Made by a program: the position numbers and the translations under genes
Notes under the pieces: generated by a model
Seen by the model: only the letters and a program-made list of their open reading frames with translations
Database searches by the model: none
Told to the model about the DNA's origin: nothing
Part shown: piece after piece, positions 26,105 to 36,000 of the stretch
Position numbering within the stretch: the first letter of the stretch is position 1
How the letters are laid out: every line of letters begins with the position of its first letter
From: a bacterium
GTDB lineage: Bacteria; Auribacterota; Auribacteria; Auribacterales; Auribacteraceae
Assembly: GCA_024233545.1 (NCBI GenBank)
Contig: JACKPL010000006.1
Coordinates: 98,560 to 162,559 of the forward strand
Length of the DNA stretch: 64,000 nt
Reading direction: 5' to 3'

Positions 26105-28159
26105 TCATAGCACTTGATAATAATATTTGTATGTTTCATCGGCAGATGAAACAGAATTAAGCACAGTTCCTAGAAGATTTGCTTTCGTTAGCTTTAAGCT
26201 TTCATTGATTAGTGCAGATGCGGAATGAGTAAATTTTTTATGAACTTCCACGACAATCACTCCATCAACAACATCAGCCAATATTAAGCTGTCTCCGAAT
26301 CCAATAAGCGGGGGCCCGTCTATTATGATACAATCATATTCACTGAAAAGTTTTTCTAAAAGCTTTGAAATGGTTTTATGAGAAATTATATGGTTATCTT
26401 GAATCTGACCTTGCCCCGCAGGCAATAAATCTATCGAAGGATAGACGAAGGGCACAATGAGCTTTTTAGGAGTCCGGCTAAACTGCTCAATATTCTTGAG
26501 TCCCAACTCGGGCGGTTCAATGTTGAAAATAGCCGGCATATCGGGTTTTCGCAGATTTGCATCTATTACCAAAATACGTTTACCCGAATCGCCTAGTACA
26601 ATCGCTAGATTTGCCGCAACAGTAGTTTTTCCTTCTCCGGCCGCTCCGCTTGTTATCAATACAGAACGGACTCCCTTTGCCTCGCCAAGCAATAGCTTAT
26701 TGACGATTACGCGAAACGATTCATACTGCACAGAATCATGCTGAACTTTATCAATAGTAGAAATAGTATTTGGAATAACCGATAAAACGGAAAATGCCCG
26801 TTCACGCGCTGAATTATAGATATGTTTTTCAAGAAACCCGTATAAAACGACAAACAGTATTCCCAAACCTAACATCGAAAAAAAACTAATGGAAAGGCTT
26901 CTGATATAATCAGGGGAAAGATAATCATCCTGCGACGGCGCCATTGCCGAATCAACAACGGCAACGAGTTCCTCCGGCAATTCGAGGAGCGACATTTGTT
27001 TTATGTATTCCTTGCGCAATTCCGTGTAGATTTCTTTATTGACATTCACATCGCGTTCGGCATGATAATATTCGAGCTCCGCATCATCAATCGACTTAAT
27101 TTCCTCTCTTGCGGCTTGAGTCAACTTTTCTAGGTATTCCTCTTTCGCTTTAAGAACTTTCAGTTCTATTTCCATACCGGTAATTATCCCGCTTATTTCC
27201 TTATTGATTTTTTCAAATACTTCTGCTTTAACTTCTTTAGCTTCTCTCACATCAGGATGCTTGTCTCCAAAACTTGACTGAAGGCTTGCGAGACGAATTT
27301 CAGCAATTAAAAACGTTAAACGTAAATTGATTAGGTTCGCATATTCCCGTTTCAACAATATCAAGTTCGCTTGCGCTTCTTGTGATAAAATCCTGATTTT
27401 GCTCAGTTCAACTTCAGTTGTTATCCGCTCGATTTTTGTGTCGAGGTATTGACGGTTGTACCTTTCGAGTTTTACCTTATCGATATTGATCCCCTTTACA
27501 AAGGTAAGATTCCTCTTCCGCTTAACATCTTCTAAACGCTTTTCGGAAGCTTCAAGCAGTGTGTTTGACTCATCGATTTTTATTTGAAGTTCAGCAAGCG
27601 TTTCTGCAATTTGATCGCGCTTGTGTTTCTGCATATACTCTTCGTAAACATCCACATACGTATTAACTACCTCTGCGGCAAGTTTTCTATCCTTCATAAA
27701 TGCAGATACGGATAAAACGTCCATGTCCTCCGAATAATCAATTCGTATTGCACCGCTCAATATATTTATGGCGATTTCTTCAGGAAGGACGTAATTGTCG
27801 TACGGAGACATTTTACGCGCTAGGTCTAACCTCTGCACTACTCTTTTTATAATCGTGTAACTATGAAGCAATATATATTGGCTATAATAAAAATGAATAT
27901 TATACATTTTTGAAAATTGCTGAAGACGAGTAGGGCGAAACGTTCTTAAGCGAGGAGTCACTCTTATTTTTGCAGTCGCTTTATAAACCGGCGCCTGCCG
28001 GTAACACATAACGAAAGAAACCGCTAGGGAAATTATACAGCAGGCGATGATTAACTTAAAACGAAGGCGCAAAAAGCGCATCACCTCTAATACAAAACCG
28101 CGTGTTTTATCCAGATATACGGTTTCAGGAGGTTTTATTTTGTTTTTTATTTCATTCAT
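26105..28159 (-). CDS. Polysaccharide chain-length/tyrosine autokinase (Wzc-like)
   Basis: A 684-residue membrane protein that combines a Wzz-like chain-length domain with a BY-kinase. A transmembrane segment follows residue 30 (FKLIIACCIISLAVSFVMC), a long coiled-coil periplasmic region spans about 140-420, and a second membrane segment lies near 440. The cytoplasmic kinase has Walker A SGAAGEGKTTVAANLA (about 506), Walker A' RILVIDANLRKPDMP and Walker B CIIIDGPPLIGFGDS. Four tyrosines cluster at the end (TYKYYYQVL), the autophosphorylation tail that controls polymer length. It directs synthesis and export of a capsule or exopolysaccharide. It is 13 bp downstream of a GT4 gene, so both form an operon. 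The Wzx/Wzy-type genes lie 18 kb away. Confidence 0.92.
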   Translation of the reverse strand: MNEIKNKIKPPETVYLDKTRGFVLEVMRFLRLRFKLIIACCIISLAVSFVMCYRQAPVYKATAKIRVTPRLRTFRPTRLQQFSKMYNIHFYYSQYILLHSYTIIKRVVQRLDLARKMSPYDNYVLPEEIAINILSGAIRIDYSEDMDVLSVSAFMKDRKLAAEVVNTYVDVYEEYMQKHKRDQIAETLAELQIKIDESNTLLEASEKRLEDVKRKRNLTFVKGINIDKVKLERYNRQYLDTKIERITTEVELSKIRILSQEAQANLILLKREYANLINLRLTFLIAEIRLASLQSSFGDKHPDVREAKEVKAEVFEKINKEISGIITGMEIELKVLKAKEEYLEKLTQAAREEIKSIDDAELEYYHAERDVNVNKEIYTELRKEYIKQMSLLELPEELVAVVDSAMAPSQDDYLSPDYIRSLSISFFSMLGLGILFVVLYGFLEKHIYNSARERAFSVLSVIPNTISTIDKVQHDSVQYESFRVIVNKLLLGEAKGVRSVLITSGAAGEGKTTVAANLAIVLGDSGKRILVIDANLRKPDMPAIFNIEPPELGLKNIEQFSRTPKKLIVPFVYPSIDLLPAGQGQIQDNHIISHKTISKLLEKLFSEYDCIIIDGPPLIGFGDSLILADVVDGVIVVEVHKKFTHSASALINESLKLTKANLLGTVLNSVSSADETYKYYYQVL

Positions 28160-28172
28160 ACTTTTACCGCTT

Positions 28173-29447
28173 TTATTTTTTGCGCCGTTTATGCACTACC
28201 TCTTGGAACAGCTCATTTAATTGTTCAAAATGAGCTTCAGGAGAAAATTTCAATTCAAAAGCACGGCGCGCATTGCGCCCCATCCGGGCTACTTCTGTAT
28301 CGTTATTCCACAATGCATCTATCATTTTGCCCAGCTCTTTCGCATTCCCCGCTTCAAAAAGAATGCCGCACTCGTCAGTAACCTGATCCGGTATGCCGCC
28401 AACCCTGCTTGCGATAACCGGTTTGCCTAATGCCATAGCTTCAATGGTACTCATTGGACTATTATCGGCACAAATTGAAGGGACGACAACAAATTTCGCT
28501 CCCCTAATAATTTTTTTAAGCTCGGCACCGGACTTAAACCCAAAAAATGTTACATGAGAGACACCTAACGCCGCAATACGAGCCTTCAGCGATTCCAAAT
28601 AGTCCGATTCGCTCGGTTCGCCAACAAGATACAACGGAGGCGGCGCATCAAGCGCACCCAACGCATCAATAAGGCAATCCAATCCTTTTTCATGCGCAAT
28701 CCTTCCAAAATAAAGGATATACCCGTCATTCTCATAATACGGTTCATACCCTTCAGGCGCAAGGAAACTATTTATGACACGCAATTTTTTTTCTTCATAA
28801 CCCGCATCGCGCATCGATTCATACATAAACCGCGACGGGCACACAAAATAATCCACCGCATCGTAAATACGAAGCAGGTTATGCACCTTCATCGACAACG
28901 CCCGCGCAAAACTCGGCAGAAACTGTTTTTTCACACATGCATGCTTTACACACTGGAACGGCCCTTTTGTTACACATAAACGGCACTCTTTGCCGTCACG
29001 CAGAAAAACATAATTCCCGCACAACAAATTATAATCCGATAACCGCATAATCACCGGCACTCCTGCCGCACGGCACGCATGGAGAATACTCGGCGAAATA
29101 TCATTGACAATACCCAGCAAATACACTGCATCAATCTTCTTGTCGCGCAGTATACGCTTCATCTGCCTTTTTGCTTCGAACGAATAGACGCAGTTGCAAA
29201 AAATCTTGAGCTTCTGCAAGACGGTAAACCGCGCATCATTGAAATACAGCGTATCTTCCCCATAAGGCGATTCAACAAAGTAACGGGCATATTCGCTCTG
29301 AAGATTCTGCTTCCGCTTTACGGAAAACGGCGCTACCGTATAACCGTTCCTTTCAAGAATCTTCGTTATTTCAAACATATAACGCTCAGGGCCGCTTGAA
29401 TGAAAATACCGCCTATTAACTATTAAAATCGTTGGAGATTCTGCCAT
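28173..29447 (-). CDS. Glycosyltransferase family 4
   Basis: A 424-residue cytoplasmic GT-B fold sugar transferase. The N-terminal domain opens with ILIVNRRYFHSSGPERYMF. The C-terminal nucleotide-sugar domain has ILYFGRIAHEKGLDCLIDAL, VVVPSICADNSPMSTIEAMA (the EX7E region) and GKPVIASRVGGIPDQV. A Cys-rich stretch, CRLCVTKGPFQCVKHACVKK (about 156-175), is unusual and may bind metal, though this is a guess. The donor and acceptor are unknown. The gene is upstream of the Wzc-like kinase in the same operon, so it probably adds a sugar to an exopolysaccharide. The start at 29447 is preceded by an intergenic region of about 560 bp. Confidence 0.9.
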   Translation of the reverse strand: MAESPTILIVNRRYFHSSGPERYMFEITKILERNGYTVAPFSVKRKQNLQSEYARYFVESPYGEDTLYFNDARFTVLQKLKIFCNCVYSFEAKRQMKRILRDKKIDAVYLLGIVNDISPSILHACRAAGVPVIMRLSDYNLLCGNYVFLRDGKECRLCVTKGPFQCVKHACVKKQFLPSFARALSMKVHNLLRIYDAVDYFVCPSRFMYESMRDAGYEEKKLRVINSFLAPEGYEPYYENDGYILYFGRIAHEKGLDCLIDALGALDAPPPLYLVGEPSESDYLESLKARIAALGVSHVTFFGFKSGAELKKIIRGAKFVVVPSICADNSPMSTIEAMALGKPVIASRVGGIPDQVTDECGILFEAGNAKELGKMIDALWNNDTEVARMGRNARRAFELKFSPEAHFEQLNELFQEVVHKRRKK

Positions 29448-30010
29448 TGCCCTATCGCCTAACTCTTTTTATCCTTTTCAATACATTTAATCATAACGTG
29501 TATGATAGCATGCATTATAATTCGCCGTAAGATAATAATTTTTTATTATTTTTTTGCCGGCAATAAACTTTTTGGAAACATTTTAACGGCTCTCTTGTCT
29601 TTATATGACAGAAGATTTATTCATGCTCTTTCATATGATTTGCAGAGCGGAAAAAAAAGAACATTTTTATTTGTAATAAAACAGTACGGCGTTTGTTATA
29701 TATATAATATACCCAATTAAAAAATTCTATTCAAAACAGGCAAAACAGGGGTATATAATCCCATATTAACATACAAGCCGCTAAAAGAAGTGTTATGTCA
29801 TTATTGATAAAAATAACAACGCAACTATAACGCAATATATTTATTATTATATAGTTGCTAAAAAAAAATTTTAAAAAAATATATAAATCGATCTTGACAT
29901 AAATACTTTTCGGTGCTACTTAAATATTTTATAATTTTATTATTTACATGAGTACTCGCAACTGAGTATAATTCGCTTAAATTGATACTGACGGTGATTG
30001 GAAGGATTTA
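29448..30010. other. Long AT-rich intergenic region
   Basis: A 563-bp gap between divergent genes with no convincing coding region. It is very A/T-rich with long A and T runs. One good promoter (29943-29972) faces the secreted-protein gene at 30011; a second TTGACA at 29894-29899 lacks a good -10. The remainder holds nothing I can support. Confidence 0.6.
29943..29972 (+). promoter_or_regulatory. Sigma70-type promoter for the secreted-protein locus
   Basis: TTTACA at 29943-29948 and a perfect TATAAT at 29967-29972, 18 bp apart, 38 bp before the ATG at 30011. A GGAAGGA ribosome site lies close to that ATG. This is the best promoter in front of the 30-44 kb block. Confidence 0.6.
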
Positions 30011-31076
30011 ATGAAAAGAAGTACAGCGAACATCTTTTGCATCTTTGCCTTAACATCAGCCCTGTGCATTGGCGTTCAGCTTACCTTGCCTCAAAACACT
30101 CACTCTCAACTCCAACCTAAAGACAACGATTCGCTCGATATTACTATAGAATTCGACTACAGCCCCTCTTCAGTTTCCCTCGAACTCAATCAAAATACTT
30201 TCATTAAAACCAGCATCGACGGATTTCAAATAGTACCTAATCCCCTATACCAATCCTCCTAACAATACGATACCGCAAATAAGCCTAGCAGGAAGAACCG
30301 TTAAACTCATTGGCACAGCACAACTTACATGGCAACCTAAAGGCCTTTACGAAATCATTATGTACACCGAAAATATTACCGAACTAGGGTTCGCGCCCTT
30401 TCTTGCCGGAATCGGCACCACAGGCACACCCGCACAACGCACTACTCAAAAAGCAAATTTTGCCGACCGCCTCACCGGTTTATACCCGCTCTATACATCC
30501 AATCCCCTGACTGTTCAATTGCCGCAAGGGTTTCTTTTCTTTAAAGCATGGACACAAGCAACAGCCGCTCGCAACCAAGAGACTGCTCCGCATGTCAACG
30601 GCGCCATTCTTCCGCGTGACTATTACGGCGCGTTTCTGCTGGCTCAGGAACAAGGCAGAACCTTCCTTCACCGCGCCGATTTCGATAACGAAGCCTTCTT
30701 CGATTACCTCAAAGCAGAACTCGACCCCACTTATACCCCTGAAACGATAAACATTATCCGCCTCGAATCACAGGATTTCGCCCGCGCCGACGTGCTGTCA
30801 CTCAACATATTGACACAGGATGAACTCGACCACCTCGAACCGAGTTACGGTATCGTACCTGAGAAAAACGCGGTCAACAGAAATATTCCCGGCGCAAGCT
30901 GGGGCAGTTTCCGTAAAATTATCGCGTCTACACGCTATTATTTTAAGGAATATGAAATTGAAATCTCGTTTGCCACGGATTTGTCCGATCCGATATTGCT
31001 CATAAACCATAACGCAACTTTTATCACCGAAGACAAATACATCGGCAAAATTGTTATTGATATGCTGGGAAATTAA
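30011..31076 (+). CDS. Secreted protein, paralogue 1 (one frameshift)
   Basis: Not recognised as a known family. It begins with a signal peptide (ANIFCIFALTSALCIGVQ) and then KDNDSLDITIEF. Its first frame stops at 30260-30262 after VPNPLYQSS. Removing one C from CCCC (30242-30245) lets the frame continue through NPPNNTIPQISL, GTAQLTWQPKGLYEIIMYTE and on to a TAA at 31074-31076, giving 354 residues with an exact codon count. The end reads IGKIVIDMLGN. The next gene (31224) shares KDNDSxDIxIEF, the WxxxPxGxYE...YTxN block and a similar end, so the two are tandem paralogues. They resemble small beta-rich surface subunits. The single frameshift may be an error. Confidence 0.75.
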
Positions 31077-31223
31077 CTGTCTGCCTATATAATTTAGGTA
31101 AAAAACTAACGATTACATAATCAAGGAGGTGCAGTAAAGGTAAAATGTAACACAGAAAAGGAGACGTTCTTAACACGGAACATGAAGGAAACTTCAACAA
31201 TCGTAAACGAAGGGAACAAAACA

Positions 31224-32086
31224 ATGAAAAAGTTACTCGCATTACTCGTTGCTCTTACAGCAATAGCATCCGCGGCATCCAATGCCTCGGCATTAACTTC
31301 GAAAGACAATGATTCTTTCGATATCAGTATTGAATTTATTAACACAGGAAATGGTTCCATTACTCTCCACGACAACGAAACCGGTGGAAGTGAAATAACC
31401 AATCTATTAAACATCACCGACTTCGGTCCATTCACGGCACCTAGTAATCAAAAAGCCCGTATTAAAGAAATGTGGCTTGAGATTGACCCTCGCGGTGTCT
31501 ATGAAGTACACATCTACACCAACAACCTTGACACCGATAATGACGGAATCAACCCCGGCGAGCTCGATACAAACCCAATCGGCGGCAATGCCGGATCAAA
31601 GGGAATTCATGTAGTACCTTCCAACTATAGTGCCTTAGATATAAATGCTCAAGCAAACTTCATCGCTACACATGCCGGTATCTATCATCAATTAACAGTT
31701 TTTCCTGTCGATAATGATGATACAACCAACAGTCAGTGTATATGTTGCCTGTCAAAGTACGTTCTGCAGGCGAATTGGGAGAAAAGTCAATGAACTTCCT
31801 GATCCGGATGATCCGGACAATGAAGCCGCTCATTTTATCGAATTAACCGGCGACACAATCAGGACAGTGAAGATGCATGGACAGGAGAGCTTGCAACCTT
31901 CTCATTCATTCCCGAAAAACAAGCTATTGATACTCTAAATAATATTAATTTCCGCAAAAGATTGCATCTACAGCGCTCGGGACGAACTTTACTAAACGTC
32001 AGCAGTTGCTCCTTGGCGTCGATTTGCTTACCGCTGGTAAAGGCGATTACAAAGGAACAATTTACCTCGAAATGGTAGAAAACTAA
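31224..32086 (+). pseudogene. Secreted protein, paralogue 2 (four frame breaks)
   Basis: Signal peptide MKKLLALLVALTAIASAASN from the ATG at 31224, with AGGGAA upstream. Then KDNDSFDISIEF and DPRGVYEVHIYTNN, both shared with the preceding gene. The frame breaks four times: near 31731, in AAAA at 31782-31785, at AA 31857-31858 and in AAAA at 31956-31959. Adding one base at each yields SVYMLPVKVRSAGELGEKVN, PDPDDPDNEAAHFIELTG, QDSEDAWTGELATFSFIPEK and a final GDYKGTIYLEMVEN, then TAA at 32084-32086. Corrected length is 288 residues, a whole number of codons. Clear homology to paralogue 1 means this was one gene. Function unknown; likely an exported beta-sandwich subunit. Confidence 0.72.
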
Positions 32087-32110
32087 TTCTCCTTGAGGTT
32101 TTGTATTACA

Positions 32111-32139
32111 GAGGGCAGGCATTTCATATGCCTGCCCTC
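32111..32139. other. Strong hairpin between secreted-protein genes
   Basis: A perfect 12-bp stem GAGGGCAGGCAT / ATGCCTGCCCTC with a 5-nt loop (TTCAT). No T-tract follows on the plus strand, so it may be a processing or stabilising structure or a weak attenuator rather than a full terminator. It lies 25 bp after the second paralogue and 29 bp before the next gene. Confidence 0.6.
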
Positions 32140-32167
32140 CTAAAGAGCAATAAAGAAATATGGCATA

Positions 32168-33061
32168 GTGATGAAAAAAAGTTTTATAGTTTTTAGTTTA
32201 GTTACGTTACTCATGGCTGGTTTTGCTAACAAAGTATGGGCAAAATTCAGTATTACTCCTTCCCGTATCGAAGGTAAATTCCCCGCAGGAAGAAGTTATG
32301 AAAACTGTTTTGAGATAACCAACTACGAAGAAACATCGACCGTAATAAAAATAAGTTCGTCCGACCGCACACTCAACCCGCTCACAAAAGATTGGTTTAC
32401 TCTCCATGAATCTTCAGTCGAACTCGCACCCGGCGAAACACGCAAAGTAAAATATACCATCGCCATACCGGAAAACGCATCCGGCGAATACAATGCATGG
32501 GCAGTGTTCACCGGCGAACCCATCGCTAATATTATGGGAGGAGCCGGCATTGCCGTAAGGAATTCCATACCAATTTATATTGCCATTAAGGGCACAGAAA
32601 AATTCGATTTTGAAATCAGTACTTTATCCATTTCTAATAAAAATAACCTTGCATTTACTATTTATCTTAAAAATACCGGAAACATTCACATACGCACTAC
32701 CGGTACTATTCAAATAACCAGTCTTGACCGAAGCAACGAAAATTATATTTTGCCCTTCAACGAAATTAAATGGGCAATTATTCCTAATGAAGTAAAAGAT
32801 TACGAAAGCAAAGCAAAAGAACCGTTTGTCTTGCAGGACGGCGCATATAAAGCAGTTATCAACCTTACCGCCGGCGACGACACGGGGAAAAAAGAATTTC
32901 AACATGAACTGGCATTTACCGTATCAGGTTCCAGCGTCACAATTACCGAAGGAAAAATAGAACAAAAAAGCACGGTTCAACCCCAAGAAAAAGCAAAACC
33001 GAAGAAACCGCGTAAATTGTGGTCGGTAGAAGACCCATATAACAAACCAAGGAAACGATGA
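32168..33061 (+). CDS. Secreted PapD-like immunoglobulin-fold protein
   Basis: A 297-residue exported protein. The start is either GTG 32168 or the adjacent ATG 32171. A signal peptide (about 1-25) ends at KVWA. The body looks like tandem Ig-like domains: FSITPSRIEGKFPAGRSYEN, then VELAPGETRKVKYTIAIPEN and GEYNAWAVFTGEP, as in PapD-type pilus chaperones and COG1470-type envelope proteins. The C-terminus is a short, strongly basic tail (KPKKPRKLWSVEDPYNKPRK). Its last 4 bp overlap the next gene, so it is cotranslated with the 1693-residue protein. A periplasmic chaperone or scaffold for the neighbouring secreted proteins is inference; no usher is present. Confidence 0.72.
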   Translation: MMKKSFIVFSLVTLLMAGFANKVWAKFSITPSRIEGKFPAGRSYENCFEITNYEETSTVIKISSSDRTLNPLTKDWFTLHESSVELAPGETRKVKYTIAIPENASGEYNAWAVFTGEPIANIMGGAGIAVRNSIPIYIAIKGTEKFDFEISTLSISNKNNLAFTIYLKNTGNIHIRTTGTIQITSLDRSNENYILPFNEIKWAIIPNEVKDYESKAKEPFVLQDGAYKAVINLTAGDDTGKKEFQHELAFTVSGSSVTITEGKIEQKSTVQPQEKAKPKKPRKLWSVEDPYNKPRKR

Positions 33062-36000
33062 TTAAACGGCTATTGGTTTTTTCAACTTTAATTTTCTTCT
33101 TCGCAAACACGCAGGCACATGCGTCTGAAAAGGCATTGTATCTCAGCGCTGAAGGATACCGGCATGTCGTATCCGCTTCTCAATATGTTGGCGATTTCTT
33201 TTCTTTTATTGAAGCGCCATATGGAAACACCGATCAAAAATTTTCAAAAATATATTTCTGCATCAATGATGCCGACAGCACAGAACTCTTACTAGAAAAT
33301 ACAGGAATGAGGCAATCGTTTCTTAGTGAACTCCATATGCGCAACATGCAGGCTGAATGCGTGATAGATTTTACACAATGGATTGACGAATCACAGCATA
33401 ATGCAGGGTTAGCATATCTCTCTCAAGTAGTGGAATTCAATGCTTTAACTTCAAATCCCGATGAAAAATTTGACGCGGTACAGCTTGTTGCACATCCTGA
33501 AACACTTATGGAAGAACTTCCGTTCGGAACCGTAGAAAGCCCGCAAGTTGCCGCCGTTTGGAACAACTATTTGGTTTTCCTGCAGAAAGCGCATCAGCTG
33601 ATTTCTTCATACAATACGGCATCAGTTGCGCCGCTCTCGTTTACTGTTGCGTTATCTGCCGGTTATGATACCGATGCGTATCTTGCAACTCATTATGCAC
33701 TGCCCATCGCAATCGCTGATTCCGTTATCCTTTATGCCGGTAGCCGAACGCTACACGACATTAAGTCGGCCTGCGCATCGGAAATGCAGTTCGCTTCATC
33801 GCACAATAAACCTGTAACCGTAGCGTTTATCGTTAAATCACTGCCTGATACACCTTCGGTTTCGTTCTGGGCATTCACCGGTTCTCCTCTCTCCTATTTT
33901 AATCAAGTCGTCTTCACCGGATTGGAAAATGTATCTGACGGTTCAGCCGATAAAGTAAGTGCAGAAGTGTATTTTGAGCAATGGAACGTTTTTTCCGGTA
34001 TTGCTATTGACGGGTATGAAAAATCCAATGGGTATGAATCGTTAGCTGTAAGCAGTTCGCTCTCCGGTTTATATCCAGTTCAAGCAGGTTCCGGCGGCAG
34101 TGAACTTGATTTCAATCCGATTGCAGGCGATGTTCTGGCAACATTCCCGGGATTCATTGCGGCAAATTCAGGTTCGCTGAATGCATTTATCTTTCTCGAT
34201 TTGAGCGGAGACCCTATTGCACCTTATTATACTATGCAGTTCGACAACGACAGCATTTTCCATCAGATATCGATCGATACCGCCACATTTACAAATGATA
34301 ACGACGGGCTCATAGAACCGCTGGAACGCATCAAAGTTACTGTGACAATCGACCTTGATTTAATTAACCTCAATCCTCAGGATTTTATCACACAGCTTCC
34401 TCTAAACAGTTTAAATCTCGAGCTTTATGATGAAAATCCGTCGACTATAATAATCGACAGTGCAAGCCCACCTTCTGCGCCGTTAATACCTGACGGAAAT
34501 AATGTTGCCATTACAGAATTTACATTCCTTATCGGTAAAGTTTCTGTTTTGCCAGATACCCTGCCTTTAACTTTTCGGTTATTTAGAAATGCCGGCGATG
34601 CCGACGACTGGAGCATTCTGCTTCATTCGCAAGATCAAGGGCTTGAACTCGATATGAATGATCCGCCTGTCGGGCAACACACATCAATCGTGGGAATACC
34701 GCCTGCTGTTGTTCCATTGGGACTTGTTCTTGACAACGACGGACGATCAAACGGCGTAAAAATCATTTCCGGCGATGCCATTGCCTTTGAAGGATGGGCG
34801 TTTGACGATAACGATTCAATGGCTATCGCCCTGCGCCTGCAAAAACCGTCTGAAACAACCGTTATTCCTTTCGCACTTCAGCCCACGCGCAGTATTTTTG
34901 AGTTTGATAATGGCGATAATATTACATCGCTACTTCCCTACTGGGGGCTGAATTTTAACGCACGTTATTCGGTTGAGCTTAATAGCACAAATGCAGGCAG
35001 TATAAGCGGCAGATACAACGTTCTTATTCGCGGCAACGACGGAAAAATTTATCCTGACAACGATTCCGATCTTGGGACCGATCAATTTTTCTGGAACAAA
35101 CCGCCTCAAGTCACTCTTCTGCTTCCTATGCAGAATGATACGTTGGGAAGCACATTTGAAGTATCAGTGATATCAAGTGATAACGAAATAGATGATGAGT
35201 ATGAAGCATACCTATCTCACGTAACTGTTGCAATGGTCAAAGAGGAAAATGTCGATGAGCGGGATAATGAATCGCAGATAATCGTGCTCGATGAACGGAT
35301 GAACCCGAATTTCAGCAGTGGTGCTTTTAATTTTTCGTTTACTTTTGTTGATAACGAAGGCGCACTCACAACAGGAAATTATTTTATTTTTGCCCGCGTT
35401 TATGATTCATATGGACTATCTGCAGAATCAATTATTCCTGTAACTGTTAATAAAGAAGCGCCGGTAATAACAAGAATTATCCCTCAGCTTGGAACTGTTC
35501 TCGGCAATCATCGCATATACATAGAAGGGCTTAATTTATTAAACGTAACACACGTTAATATCGGTTCTGTCATTGCGCCGGTAATTGCACCGAAAACTGA
35601 TTCTTTGTTGACAGTAAATATGCCGTTGTTTACTCCGAGTTCCGCTCCGCTTCCATTGTATGTTGATGTGGAACTAACACACTTTGAAGGTTCTGTCACA
35701 AAACCCGACGGATACCGTTTTTTTAATGCCGCAATCAACCAAATAGTGCAATCTGTAAATCGGATCGGCCTCGCTTATGACAATGTTCATGAAAATATTG
35801 TACTCTTAAATAACGTCGACTCAACAGTAGAAATATATGCTGAAAATTCTATTGATCCTTTAACATTCACTTTTACAAATGATATTCAGCTTGCGTTTGC
35901 AACACCGATTAAAATGGAATTATCTCGGTTTGCCGAACAGCTTTTTGTAATATTTAACGGCGCATCAAACAATAAAGTTGAGATCATCGATCTCGCCGCT

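Noticed and set aside
29502..29720. A 72-codon hydrophobic frame in the long intergenic region
   Set aside because: Low-complexity Ile/Phe/Lys-rich sequence, no motif, no ribosome site, in an AT-rich gap.
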